From: a virus
IMG/VR virus record: IMGVR_UViG_3300032249_000095
Coordinates: 1-33,788 of that record
DNA: 33,788 bases
Strand: one strand, 5' to 3'
Part shown: positions 7,934-13,311 of the stretch, piece after piece
Layout of the letters: each line of letters opens with the position of its first letter
Numbering within the stretch: position 1 is the first letter of the stretch
Program-made: the position numbers and the translations under genes
The notes under the pieces: generated by a model
Database searches by the model: none
Told to the model about the DNA's origin: nothing
The model's input: only the letters and a program-made list of their open reading frames with translations

Positions 7934-8286
7934 AACTGACATCCACTATTCTCAAAAACATATACAAGATGCTCGTCATCTGTGAGCCTTTTGATAAGTG
8001 GGATATGCCGTTAGCAGAGCAGATAAAGTTCATCGTAGATCACGATCCTGACACCATGGGAACATTTCTCTATGATGATGGGGCTGACAAGTATGAACAC
8101 GTCATCACTATCTCAGCAGCAAGGTGTGGGTTCTTGGATACAGTCATTCGGACAATGGCGCACGAAATGATCCACGCTAGTCGGTGGAATACGTCAACCG
8201 CTGCATGGCAAAAGCATGATAAGGTGTTCCGTTCTCGTGCCTTTGCCGTATCTCAGTCTATGGGCTTCGATCCACTAGAGCTTTGA
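7930..8286 (+). CDS. SprT-like zinc metallopeptidase
   Basis: The 118-aa protein has a HEMIH zinc-metallopeptidase motif (His78, Glu79, His82) inside IRTMAHEMIHASRW, and a downstream KHDKVFRSRAFA segment where His96 is the likely third ligand, as in SprT/Spartan-like domains. The usual C-terminal zinc ribbon of cellular SprT is missing. Family members cleave proteins bound to DNA, but the target in a phage is unknown. ATGA overlap with the metallophosphoesterase stop means the two are co-translated. Its 3' end meets the lipoprotein gene, transcribed towards it, after only 7 nt, with no visible terminator between. Confidence 0.85.
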   Translation: MKLTSTILKNIYKMLVICEPFDKWDMPLAEQIKFIVDHDPDTMGTFLYDDGADKYEHVITISAARCGFLDTVIRTMAHEMIHASRWNTSTAAWQKHDKVFRSRAFAVSQSMGFDPLEL

Positions 8287-8293
8287 TATAACT

Positions 8294-8575
8294 TTAATAT
8301 AACGTCAGCTTATATCGTGGCGCACAATAAACGTCTATAACGATATCGGACACCACAGTACCAACTCTACGTTTGGCGGTAACAATAACAGCTCTCATAC
8401 CACCGGCCTCGCACTCCATTGCAGCGTTAACTGTCTCGTTGCGGCTCATTGGATAAGCCGTTTTATCTAAGACCAACTCTGCATTTTGCATTGGCTGTGG
8501 TGGTGGTGTTACTTGTTGCGTGGTTCCACAGGCTGTTAACAATACTGCAATACCAACAATAATTACTTTTTTCAC
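8294..8575 (-). CDS. Small lipoprotein
   Basis: The 93-aa product begins with a classical lipoprotein signal peptide: MKK, a hydrophobic core (VIIVGIAVLL) and lipobox LTAC with lipidated Cys16. Gly17 at +2 would allow outer-membrane sorting. The mature part starts with a Pro/Gln-rich linker and has two more cysteines (in NAAMECEAGG and IDVYCAPRY) that could form a disulfide in the periplasm. It is not an Rz1 by its pattern, because it is not embedded in an Rz gene and the Pro-rich part is short. Superinfection exclusion or a lysis role is possible but not shown. It is the last gene of the leftward early block. Confidence 0.82.
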   Translation of the reverse strand: MKKVIIVGIAVLLTACGTTQQVTPPPQPMQNAELVLDKTAYPMSRNETVNAAMECEAGGMRAVIVTAKRRVGTVVSDIVIDVYCAPRYKLTLY

Positions 8576-8681
8576 GAGATTTTCCTTTTGCTTGTTATGT
8601 TATAAAAATGTTACGTAATGTATACATATGGTAACGATTATGTATAAAAAGTTACACATTATGCGGTGATTCATGCGGTGA
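8576..8681. promoter_or_regulatory. Repeat-rich intergenic region before the lipoprotein gene
   Basis: This gap holds a tandem direct repeat ATGCGGTGATT at 8661-8671 and 8673-8683 (12-bp period; the second copy runs into the stop of the 48-aa gene). It also holds a perfect palindrome ATGTATACAT, two ATGTATA copies, and GTTAC/GTAAC boxes at three places, two of them as an inverted pair. The density of repeats in an AT-rich leader suggests a separate promoter with operator sites for the lipoprotein gene. A TATAAC hexamer on the minus strand near 8603 could be a -10 box, but no convincing -35 was found. Confidence 0.4.
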
Positions 8682-8828
8682 TTATTTAGTGGCTAATATG
8701 TAAAGCCCTACATTGCTAAACGCATAGCCACTATATACCACCGCCATAGGCACGTTACCCTTGAGTCCTTGCTCTACAGCTATGTAGCCATAAATCAGAC
8801 CTGTAACGATAATCAGCCAAGAACTCAT
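8682..8828 (-). CDS. 48-aa small membrane protein
   Basis: The frame runs from an ATG at 8828 to TAA at 8682-8684. The product has two hydrophobic segments, SSWLIIVTGLIYGYIAV (2-18) and VPMAVVYSGYAFSNVGLYI (26-44), linked by a short polar EQGLKGN. It looks like a helical hairpin in the inner membrane. The start overlaps the previous stop as ATGA. Small two-helix proteins of this kind occur in many aquatic phage genomes; a holin-like or host-takeover role is possible, but the sequence does not decide. Confidence 0.68.
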   Translation of the reverse strand: MSSWLIIVTGLIYGYIAVEQGLKGNVPMAVVYSGYAFSNVGLYILATK

Positions 8829-8893
8829 TTACCAGCTTTTCTCAGCGCAATATGCTTTTGTAGGATGTGCCAGAACTCAGATTTAATAATCAT
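8825..8893 (-). CDS. 22-residue coupled mini-gene
   Basis: This very short frame (start ATG at 8893, stop 8825-8827) encodes a basic peptide beginning MIIKSEFWHILQKHI. By itself it would be ignored, but its ATG overlaps the stop of the gene before it and its stop overlaps the ATG of the 48-aa membrane protein, both as ATGA. It may be a real peptide or only a coupling device that carries ribosomes across the gap to the next gene. Confidence 0.4.
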   Translation of the reverse strand: MIIKSEFWHILQKHIALRKAGK

Positions 8894-9036
8894 TTTGTTT
8901 TGTCCAAATCTTTTAGTTCATAAAAGGATAATTTATTTTCCAGCTGCGCTATTCGGTCTGCTTGCTGTTCAATGATGTTTTTGTATTTAACAACTAAATT
9001 AAACAATGTATCTTTTGATAGGTCGTTTGAATTCAT
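8890..9036 (-). CDS. 48-aa coiled-coil-like protein
   Basis: The product starts MNSNDLSKDTLFNLVVKYKN and continues with a heptad-like IIEQQADRIAQLENKLSFYE segment, so a short parallel coiled coil is likely. The start at 9036 has GGGAG at the right distance and lies directly after the upstream stop. A longer frame reaching back to 9102 would overlap that gene by 65 nt and begin with unconvincing sequence. Function is unknown. Confidence 0.68.
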   Translation of the reverse strand: MNSNDLSKDTLFNLVVKYKNIIEQQADRIAQLENKLSFYELKDLDKTK

Positions 9037-9037
9037 C

Positions 9038-9283
9038 TTAATCTCCCGCCCAGCGGACACCAGAGCGCCCAAGCCTGGTATTAATACTGAACTCCATATC
9101 ATTGGCTAATCTGCACAGCTTTTCGTTATCAGACTCTTCATCGTCTAATGGAATAAAGCCAGCAAATGGAACTGGCTCCGTATTCGCACAATGGTGGATC
9201 TCATCAATCGGCAACCGCTCTCCGCAATGCTCACAACTATTACGCATCGCTTCTTCTCTATCTTCAGTCGTAAACGTGGTCAT
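9038..9283 (-). CDS. Small zinc-binding-type protein
   Basis: The 81-aa product carries CEHCGERLPIDEIHHCAN near its N-terminus. C-x2-C followed by H-H-C gives four to five possible zinc ligands, similar to the DksA/TraR type of short zinc finger. The rest is acidic. The ATG at 9283 is preceded at 6 nt by AGGAG; a GTG one codon earlier is too close to that site. A 16-bp palindrome stands about 20 bp upstream of the start, so this gene is the likely first target of a regulator and heads the small-gene run down to 8682. Confidence 0.72.
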   Translation of the reverse strand: MTTFTTEDREEAMRNSCEHCGERLPIDEIHHCANTEPVPFAGFIPLDDEESDNEKLCRLANDMEFSINTRLGRSGVRWAGD

Positions 9284-9301
9284 CACAATCTCCTCAGTTA
9301 A

Positions 9302-9317
9302 ATAGCGATATCGCTAT
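9302..9317. promoter_or_regulatory. 16-bp palindromic operator ATAGCGATATCGCTAT
   Basis: This is a perfect inverted repeat in the 80-bp gap between the probable small terminase gene and the zinc-finger gene, just upstream of the latter's ribosome site. The core AGCGATATCGCT recurs exactly at 13348-13359 in front of the recombinase operon. A shared palindrome in two non-coding control regions is strong evidence for a common DNA-binding regulator. Confidence 0.65.
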
Positions 9318-9363
9318 AAACGAGATTCTTTCCTAAAAAAATAGAAAAGTAAAGGGGTTGTTG

Positions 9364-9786
9364 TTATTTTATTTCTACGTCTTCAATATCGGGTGGCTTG
9401 ATATTGATGCCAATAACCGATGGCTTATCTGAATCCTCTGGGCTATCAAGCAATCCAGAGGCCTTGGCTAGTAGGCGCAGCACTCCAACCTTGTCGTACA
9501 GCTCTAACTCTAGATTACCGTCTTTATTAACCTTAATACTGCGGATGGCTTGTAGAGCGTGTTCTGGAATATCCTTAGATGCCTTGACTTGGATGTTGCC
9601 TTGGTCATCCCACTCCATAATGTCTGTGATTTTCGTATTGGCCATACAGAGTAGGCTATAAGCTACCGCCTCCTTGTTCTCCATAATGGTAGCGGAGCGC
9701 TCTAACCTCTTCTGTATAGACCGAATCCCGCCCCAATTCTGCATGGAGGGGATCTGCGTACTTAGATTTGACTTAACTCTAGCCAT
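9364..9786 (-). CDS. terS: Probable terminase small subunit
   Basis: The 140-aa product has a basic N-terminal part with NWGGIRSIQKRLERSATI, a helical stretch EAVAYSLLCMANTKITDIM, then EWDDQGNIQVKASKDIPEHA and AIRSIKVNKDGNLELELYDK, closing with VLRLLAKASGLLD. The segment with D-x-G, K-S-D-(I/L)P-H-A and DK--L--L-K--G-LD is what I associate with small terminases of aquatic podoviruses. Such proteins bind the packaging start site and feed DNA to TerL. It shares one base with the preceding SSB-like gene (TGATG). It is unusual that this gene sits in the early block, well apart from terL. Confidence 0.65.
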   Translation of the reverse strand: MARVKSNLSTQIPSMQNWGGIRSIQKRLERSATIMENKEAVAYSLLCMANTKITDIMEWDDQGNIQVKASKDIPEHALQAIRSIKVNKDGNLELELYDKVGVLRLLAKASGLLDSPEDSDKPSVIGINIKPPDIEDVEIK

Positions 9787-10037
9787 CAGAATGGAATATC
9801 GCTATCTGACCTAGGCATCTCATCGTTGCCACGAGGGGTAAAGCCAGCTTGCTTGGGCTTGCCGATCTTCCCGGTTAGGTACCTCTTGCCTGTCTTGGCC
9901 TGTTTCTCATACGCATTGAACCAATACTCAAGGCCGTCAGCCAGCTTGATACTGCCAGACCAATCCGCATCTGTTTCTCCACGCTTTCTGTCGTTGACGA
10001 ATAGCTTAAAGCTACCTTCTTTCATTTCATAGTCCAT
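9786..10037 (-). CDS. Small ssDNA-binding-like protein with SSB-type IPF tail
   Basis: The 83-aa product has an aromatic/basic core (FKLFVNDRKRGETDADWSGS, then GLEYWFNAYEKQAKTGKRYL) resembling small phage proteins with an OB-like or beta-barrel plan. It ends with a flexible polar stretch and MPRSDSDIPF. The acidic DIPF end copies the C-terminal tip of bacterial SSB (DDDIPF), the docking site for host replication and repair proteins. I infer an ssDNA-binding protein that recruits host factors, which fits the lack of any other SSB here. AGGAG is placed 6 to 7 nt before the ATG. Confidence 0.65.
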   Translation of the reverse strand: MDYEMKEGSFKLFVNDRKRGETDADWSGSIKLADGLEYWFNAYEKQAKTGKRYLTGKIGKPKQAGFTPRGNDEMPRSDSDIPF

Positions 10038-10049
10038 ACTTCTCTCCTC

Positions 10050-10220
10050 TTATGGTTTAAATTTACTTTCTTCAATTGCCTCTACTACGTTTGCTGACTC
10101 CGACAGCCTCTGAGACTCCACTATCATCGCATGAATAACTGCTTGTAGGGAGAAACCCTGTCTCAGTAAGCCAAGACTACAACTGTGCAGCTCTCGCTTC
10201 AACTTCTCTTTCTCTTCCAT
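10050..10220 (-). CDS. 56-aa hypothetical protein
   Basis: The frame from ATG 10220 to TAA 10050-10052 begins MEEKEKLKRELHSCSLGLLR and continues as one or two amphipathic helices (VIHAMIVESQRLSESANVVE). AGGAG lies 5 nt before the ATG, the best argument that it is real. It sits 12 nt upstream of the SSB-like gene and is the first gene after the GC-rich gap that follows the replication-type protein. No family recognised. Confidence 0.65.
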   Translation of the reverse strand: MEEKEKLKRELHSCSLGLLRQGFSLQAVIHAMIVESQRLSESANVVEAIEESKFKP

Positions 10221-10401
10221 TTCATCTCCTTAAAAAAGTGGGGAAAAATTGAGTGGGACACCCCGCCCATAGTGGCAAGGGTGGGGGGAGAGGTATGCCA
10301 CTCGCTGGCAGACCGCCTCTGGCCAAGCGCAGAGGGCATCGTGCTTTCTGTATACACACCCACCTCTGCCTGTGCCGTATGCATACCACCGATTGGGTAC
10401 G
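10221..10401. other. GC-rich gene-free block beside the Rep-like gene; candidate origin
   Basis: About 180 nt with no supported gene. Several frames are open by chance because the block is GC-rich, but none has a ribosome site or protein-like sequence. It holds G-runs (GGGTGGGGGGAGAGG near 10280), repeated CCCAC boxes on the minus strand (three between about 10235 and 10285), and an A/T run next to the 10220 start. The neighbouring protein is a winged-helix replication-type protein. Repeats plus an AT-rich stretch beside a Rep-type gene is how many origins look, so this is a possible origin, by inference only. Confidence 0.3.
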
Positions 10402-11121
10402 TTACAAGCCATGGCTGTAGTCAATGATGGAGGCTGGTCGCTCTGGTCTGGCTCTCAACCACAGCTCCAGGTCATGTGCGAACTGCTCATTGGTTAAACC
10501 TATCGATTCCGCAACCTCGATAGCCTTCAGGTCTAGCTCATTTATCGTTTTCTTGTCTTTATATATTTTCCCATATAAGAGACTCACTATCTCCAACTTG
10601 CTGTTATAAGCCAATACTGCCTCACCATTGCTCTCAACCACTCGCTTGCTATCCACATATTCCCCAAGTGTTTTCACAGCCTTAGCGCTCGTTTTAGACC
10701 CCTTCTTAGCCATCTCTCTCTCCTCTTTCAAAATCATGTATGGACTTCTTCCATCCTCAGTATTCAATGCCAACGCATCAGCCAATGAGATATCTTCGTT
10801 ATAAACAATCCTCATGGTTGATGTGTGGCTCATTCGTGCGCCCTTGGTTAGCCGATCAACGTAGTTCTTCTCCCTCAACTTCGTCATCTGGGCGGTAATG
10901 GTTCTGCGACTGACTCCTAGATCCTTAGCCAATCTCTCTTGACCAACCCAAGTTATGCCACTTCGGTTCGCATAGGCACACACCATGCAAAGAACTCTGA
11001 GCGCCCCAAGACTCAGGCTCTTATCCATCACAGCTCGCAATGGCACAATCGCTATCTGCCTTCGATCTTGTGGCTTTGGCTTTATCCTAATCTTAGGTTT
11101 CTTTGGGATATCAAAATTCAT
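10402..11121 (-). CDS. Winged-helix replication-initiator-like protein
   Basis: The 239-aa protein opens with a basic tail (PKKPKIRIKPKPQDRR) followed by a winged-helix domain. SLGALRVLCMVCAYANRSG leads into the HTH itself, VGQERLAKDLGVSRRTITAQ (about 59-78), and KLREKNYVDRLTKG as the wing. This plan is that of phage replication-initiator or MarR-like DNA-binding proteins. The C-terminal half has helices ending LWLRARPERPASIIDYSHGL. The ATG at 11121 follows GTGAGG at 9 nt; a GTG at 11136 is itself part of that ribosome site and is unlikely as start. Recruiting the host replisome is the presumed role. A transcription regulator is the alternative. Confidence 0.68.
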   Translation of the reverse strand: MNFDIPKKPKIRIKPKPQDRRQIAIVPLRAVMDKSLSLGALRVLCMVCAYANRSGITWVGQERLAKDLGVSRRTITAQMTKLREKNYVDRLTKGARMSHTSTMRIVYNEDISLADALALNTEDGRSPYMILKEEREMAKKGSKTSAKAVKTLGEYVDSKRVVESNGEAVLAYNSKLEIVSLLYGKIYKDKKTINELDLKAIEVAESIGLTNEQFAHDLELWLRARPERPASIIDYSHGL

Positions 11122-11132
11122 TGAATAGAACC

Positions 11133-11336
11133 TCACCCGCTTATATAAGCGAGATATCTCTTTCGAGAGTGTCTATCGTTTATCGCCATGCTTAGGCTAT
11201 TCGCCATCACAATGCTAGGCCCGATCTCTTCGATGGTCATCCCTCGTGATTCAGCTGCGTTTATCTTGGTCTGGCAACACTCCATTCCAAAGGGCTGGGT
11301 TATGGCCCCGAGTTGTCTTTTTAGCAGATTAGCCAT
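11133..11336 (-). CDS. 67-aa hypothetical protein
   Basis: The product begins MANLLKRQLGAITQPFGMEC and includes GMTIEEIGPSIVMANSLSMA and RHSRKRYLAYISG. It has two adjacent cysteines (CC) and a possible short HTH-like helix pair, but no family is recognised. It overlaps the upstream zinc-ribbon gene by 8 nt and ends 11 nt before the Rep-like ATG, so it is part of the same coupled chain. The last codons lie within two palindromes that may regulate the Rep-like gene. Confidence 0.65.
   Translation of the reverse strand: MANLLKRQLGAITQPFGMECCQTKINAAESRGMTIEEIGPSIVMANSLSMAINDRHSRKRYLAYISG
11138..11160. promoter_or_regulatory. Twin palindromes before the Rep-like gene
   Basis: A perfect 14-bp palindrome CGCTTATATAAGCG (11138-11151) is directly joined to a 10-bp palindrome GAGATATCTC (11151-11160). 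They lie about 20-40 bp before the Rep-like start and inside the last codons of the preceding gene. Two fused palindromes within coding DNA are unlikely by chance and could be an operator or an RNA structure that tunes translation of the Rep-like gene. Confidence 0.45.
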
Positions 11337-11508
11337 GAGTTTGTAAAGGATTATCTTTCAATTCAAATTCACCGAGTTCTACTGTCCACCACGAGCAATA
11401 ACACTCCTTGCAGACTCTACGTCTTCTGATCCAGTTCTTAGTCTCATGCGCCCTAGTCTCAGCTACCTTAATCTCAAAGCTGTCACAGCCATCATTCACA
11501 CAAATCAT
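11329..11508 (-). CDS. Mini NrdR-type zinc ribbon protein
   Basis: The 59-aa product starts MICVNDGCDSFEIKVAETRA and has IRRRRVCKECYCSWWTVE near the middle. C-x4-C, then a strand with A-TR, then RRR-C-x2-C and an aromatic-T-x-E end is the layout of the zinc ribbon of NrdR, the repressor of ribonucleotide reductase genes. The ATP-cone domain that normally follows is absent. ATGA overlap with the PP-loop gene and an 8-nt overlap with the next gene support it despite its size. It could bind NrdR boxes in the host genome and affect dNTP supply, or be a generic zinc ribbon. Confidence 0.65.
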   Translation of the reverse strand: MICVNDGCDSFEIKVAETRAHETKNWIRRRRVCKECYCSWWTVELGEFELKDNPLQTHG

Positions 11509-12227
11509 TTGTTTAACTCTTGCTCCGCTATTTGACAGAAAATACTACACTCAATGTTTGGCTCTTGTGGGTAATTGCCATCGGTTGGCTTTAACTCATC
11601 GAGATATCTATCCTTGAATATAGTTTGCTTTTTAAATCTTTCGAGCTTTGCCATGCGGTCAAAATGCTCTGGAAAGTCAACCTTTATCTTGTTCCAGTAA
11701 CCCATGCCACCTTTAACGCAGCCGATGCAGTTGTTATTGTGATACCCAAGTTTATACATGGCTGGCAACTCAATACCAGCATTTTTAAGAATGGCTAAAC
11801 AATCCTCTTTGCCAAGACCTTTATCAATTAATGGAGTCCAAATATTGACATCAGCATTGGCATCTATAAACCGATCCAATCGAGCTTGCTCTTCTGCTGT
11901 ATAGCCAAACACTTGCCGGTCTGTTGGCTTTTCAAAGCGCTCTCTGATCTGCTTTTTCAATGCCCTGGTGCATGGTGCGCCCTTTGGTGTTCGTATGTAA
12001 TTCTTTTCAAACACTCGATAGATTGACCTATCGTAAAAGTCATTACCAAGAACCTCAATCTTCTGGCCAAACCATTGCTCACATTCAGTTAGGAACCTTT
12101 TGTTGTCAGGATGCTCTTCTTTAACCTCTGTATAGGCTATGACCACCTCTCCAACAGCCTCTTTCAAAGCTATCTTGGTGGCCACAGCACTTGCAGCTCC
12201 ACAGCTAAACCAACAGACTGTTCTCAT
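11505..12227 (-). CDS. PP-loop ATPase, PAPS-reductase-like
   Basis: The 240-aa protein starts with MRTVCWFSCGAASAVATKIA, a PP-loop variant (SCGAAS at 8-13 in place of SGGxDS), as in phage proteins annotated as PAPS reductase. Further conserved points are APCTRALK (Cys86), the VFGYTAEEQARLDRF segment, WTPLIDKGLGKEDC, and a Cys pair in NNNCIGCVKGGMGYW (Cys167, Cys170). Family members activate a substrate by adenylation; in phages, roles in DNA or RNA sulfur modification or in cysteine supply have been discussed without proof. The cysteine set suggests a metal or Fe-S site. It overlaps both neighbours by 4 nt. Confidence 0.82.
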   Translation of the reverse strand: MRTVCWFSCGAASAVATKIALKEAVGEVVIAYTEVKEEHPDNKRFLTECEQWFGQKIEVLGNDFYDRSIYRVFEKNYIRTPKGAPCTRALKKQIRERFEKPTDRQVFGYTAEEQARLDRFIDANADVNIWTPLIDKGLGKEDCLAILKNAGIELPAMYKLGYHNNNCIGCVKGGMGYWNKIKVDFPEHFDRMAKLERFKKQTIFKDRYLDELKPTDGNYPQEPNIECSIFCQIAEQELNK

Positions 12228-12538
12228 TGCTCTTGCTTTCTCTTCCAGATATCTAACATGGCTGCGTACAACTTAGCATAGCCAGCCTCGCCACGCACCC
12301 TTGCCACTTCCTGGAGGTACAGTTGCCGAGTTCGCTTGGATCTAAACTTTCGAAAGACCCATTTGGCCTCACAGTACACCCTAAACTCGTCTGAATAGGA
12401 TCCAACCGCTCTGCCATTCGGCAGATGAACCAGCCTGGATGTTGGGTGAACCTTACGACAAGCGAAACAGATGGGTCGTAATACATTTATTTGCTCTCCC
12501 TCTCTGTTTTCCTTCTGTAACAATCCTTGCACATCCAC
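12224..12538 (-). CDS. Putative zinc-finger protein (start uncertain)
   Basis: The reliable part is the C-terminal 85 residues: PICFACRKVHPTSRLVHLPN, then SDEFRVYCEAKWVFRKFRSK, and a helical end ARVRGEAGYAKLYAAMLDIW. C-x2-C with a later Cys suggests zinc binding. The frame stays open back to a TTG at 12604, but no ATG exists in it. GTG at 12538 (GGAAGAG 7 nt upstream) is my choice; GTG 12532 or TTG 12523 are alternatives. An ATG with a good GGGAGAG site at 12486 opens a different frame whose product looks unlike a protein, so a frameshift here is possible. The stop overlaps the PP-loop ATG. Confidence 0.6.
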   Translation of the reverse strand: MDVQGLLQKENREGEQINVLRPICFACRKVHPTSRLVHLPNGRAVGSYSDEFRVYCEAKWVFRKFRSKRTRQLYLQEVARVRGEAGYAKLYAAMLDIWKRKQEQ

Positions 12539-12684
12539 CGCCTGACTCTTCCCTTTGCGCTTACTTTCCAATTGCCACCTTCTATATGTACGCTGTATTG
12601 ACAATTACTGCACCAGCGCTTGCCAGTAATACTGGACTCAGCCTGGACAGCCTTTGTGTATACGTCTTTATCGTGTGTACCCAT
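12487..12684 (-). CDS. 65-aa zinc ribbon protein
   Basis: The product has a clear two-knuckle zinc ribbon: KRWCSNCQYSVHIEGG (Cys25, Cys28) and VRRWMCKDCYRRKTERE (Cys52, Cys55), with a short basic C-terminus. The start shares a base with the RusA stop (TAATG), so it is translated with RusA. Such ribbons bind nucleic acid or protein partners. It could assist RusA or be a transcription factor; the sequence does not tell. Confidence 0.7.
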   Translation of the reverse strand: MGTHDKDVYTKAVQAESSITGKRWCSNCQYSVHIEGGNWKVSAKGRVRRWMCKDCYRRKTERESK

Positions 12685-13037
12685 TACTTGATTTCTTCAA
12701 TCATTACTTTGATAGAGCCACCCGGCACAATCTGTGAGCCACGATAGATCGACAGCTCATCAATCTGTGAGTCATCATCAAACAGGCCAGCATCTTGCAA
12801 GCTGTCTAACACGCTCTTGATGCGGTTATCGATGTCGAATACTCGCTTATCTCTTGGCCACACCACCATACTCACAGAGAGTCTCTTCGTACCCATTTTG
12901 GGAAAGTCACCACCAGAAATGTACTCGGCCACAGCTTGCTTGTACTCTCGCCCAGCCTTACTCATGTAGGTGGCATGAGCGCCCCTACGATAGTAAGTAT
13001 TGACCGATGGCGGGAACGGCAGCTCTAGGACAATCAC
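12684..13037 (-). CDS. rusA: RusA-type Holliday junction resolvase
   Basis: The 117-aa protein has the family signature. ELPFPPSVNTYYRRG lies at the N-terminus, and the catalytic region is RVFDIDNRIKSVLDSLQDAG (Asp68, Asp70, Lys74) followed by LFDDDSQIDELSI with the further acidic ligand. RusA dimers cut four-way junctions symmetrically, here to resolve recombination intermediates made with the YqaJ exonuclease and ERF protein encoded on the other strand. The start is GTG at 13037, overlapping the RHH stop as GTGA. Length equals the E. coli prophage RusA (120 aa). Confidence 0.93.
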   Translation of the reverse strand: MIVLELPFPPSVNTYYRRGAHATYMSKAGREYKQAVAEYISGGDFPKMGTKRLSVSMVVWPRDKRVFDIDNRIKSVLDSLQDAGLFDDDSQIDELSIYRGSQIVPGGSIKVMIEEIK

Positions 13038-13207
13038 GCAAGCATCTTGTTTAGACGTTGCGATAGATCCCCTTGCTTGCTCAAAGCAGAGCGCAACTCA
13101 TCATTAATGATGACAGCTATAGGCTTATTGCGCTGTTGGGCAGTCTGTTCTAACAAGGTTCTAACATCTGGGCGCAGTCGCACCAGGAATGGCTTTAATT
13201 CGGTCAT
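13034..13207 (-). CDS. Ribbon-helix-helix (Arc/MetJ-like) regulator
   Basis: The 57-aa product starts MTELKPFLVRLRPDVRTLLE. It has a beta strand with alternating polar residues (KPFLVRL, 5-11), helix A (PDVRTLLEQTAQQRN), a turn at NKP, helix B (IAVIINDELRSALS), and a basic end. That is the RHH repressor plan, where strands of a dimer read the major groove. It heads the leftward block and is divergent from the serine recombinase gene across 180 bp that carry a palindrome and a promoter, the typical place for an autoregulated switch gene. Overlap GTGA with rusA. Confidence 0.75.
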   Translation of the reverse strand: MTELKPFLVRLRPDVRTLLEQTAQQRNKPIAVIINDELRSALSKQGDLSQRLNKMLA

Positions 13208-13311
13208 TGTTTGCCTTATTTAGTTGAGATATCTGATTGTAGACTAAATATAGCGTAATAAGATTAGGGTAAACACCTACCAATTTAGTTAAAAAAAACT
13301 ACATTTAGTTC

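Noticed and set aside
8661-8683. Tandem repeat as a possible CRISPR unit
   Set aside because: Only two copies with a 12-bp period and no spacers; it is a short direct repeat.
10185-10427. Open frames of 60-80 codons on both strands over the GC-rich block
   Set aside because: No ribosome sites, several mutually overlapping frames, and no protein-like pattern; openness follows from composition.
12253-12486. 77-aa frame with a good ribosome site inside the zinc-finger gene
   Set aside because: The product has no protein-like pattern, while the other frame has CxxC, a helical end and a coupled stop. Kept only as a hint for a frameshift.
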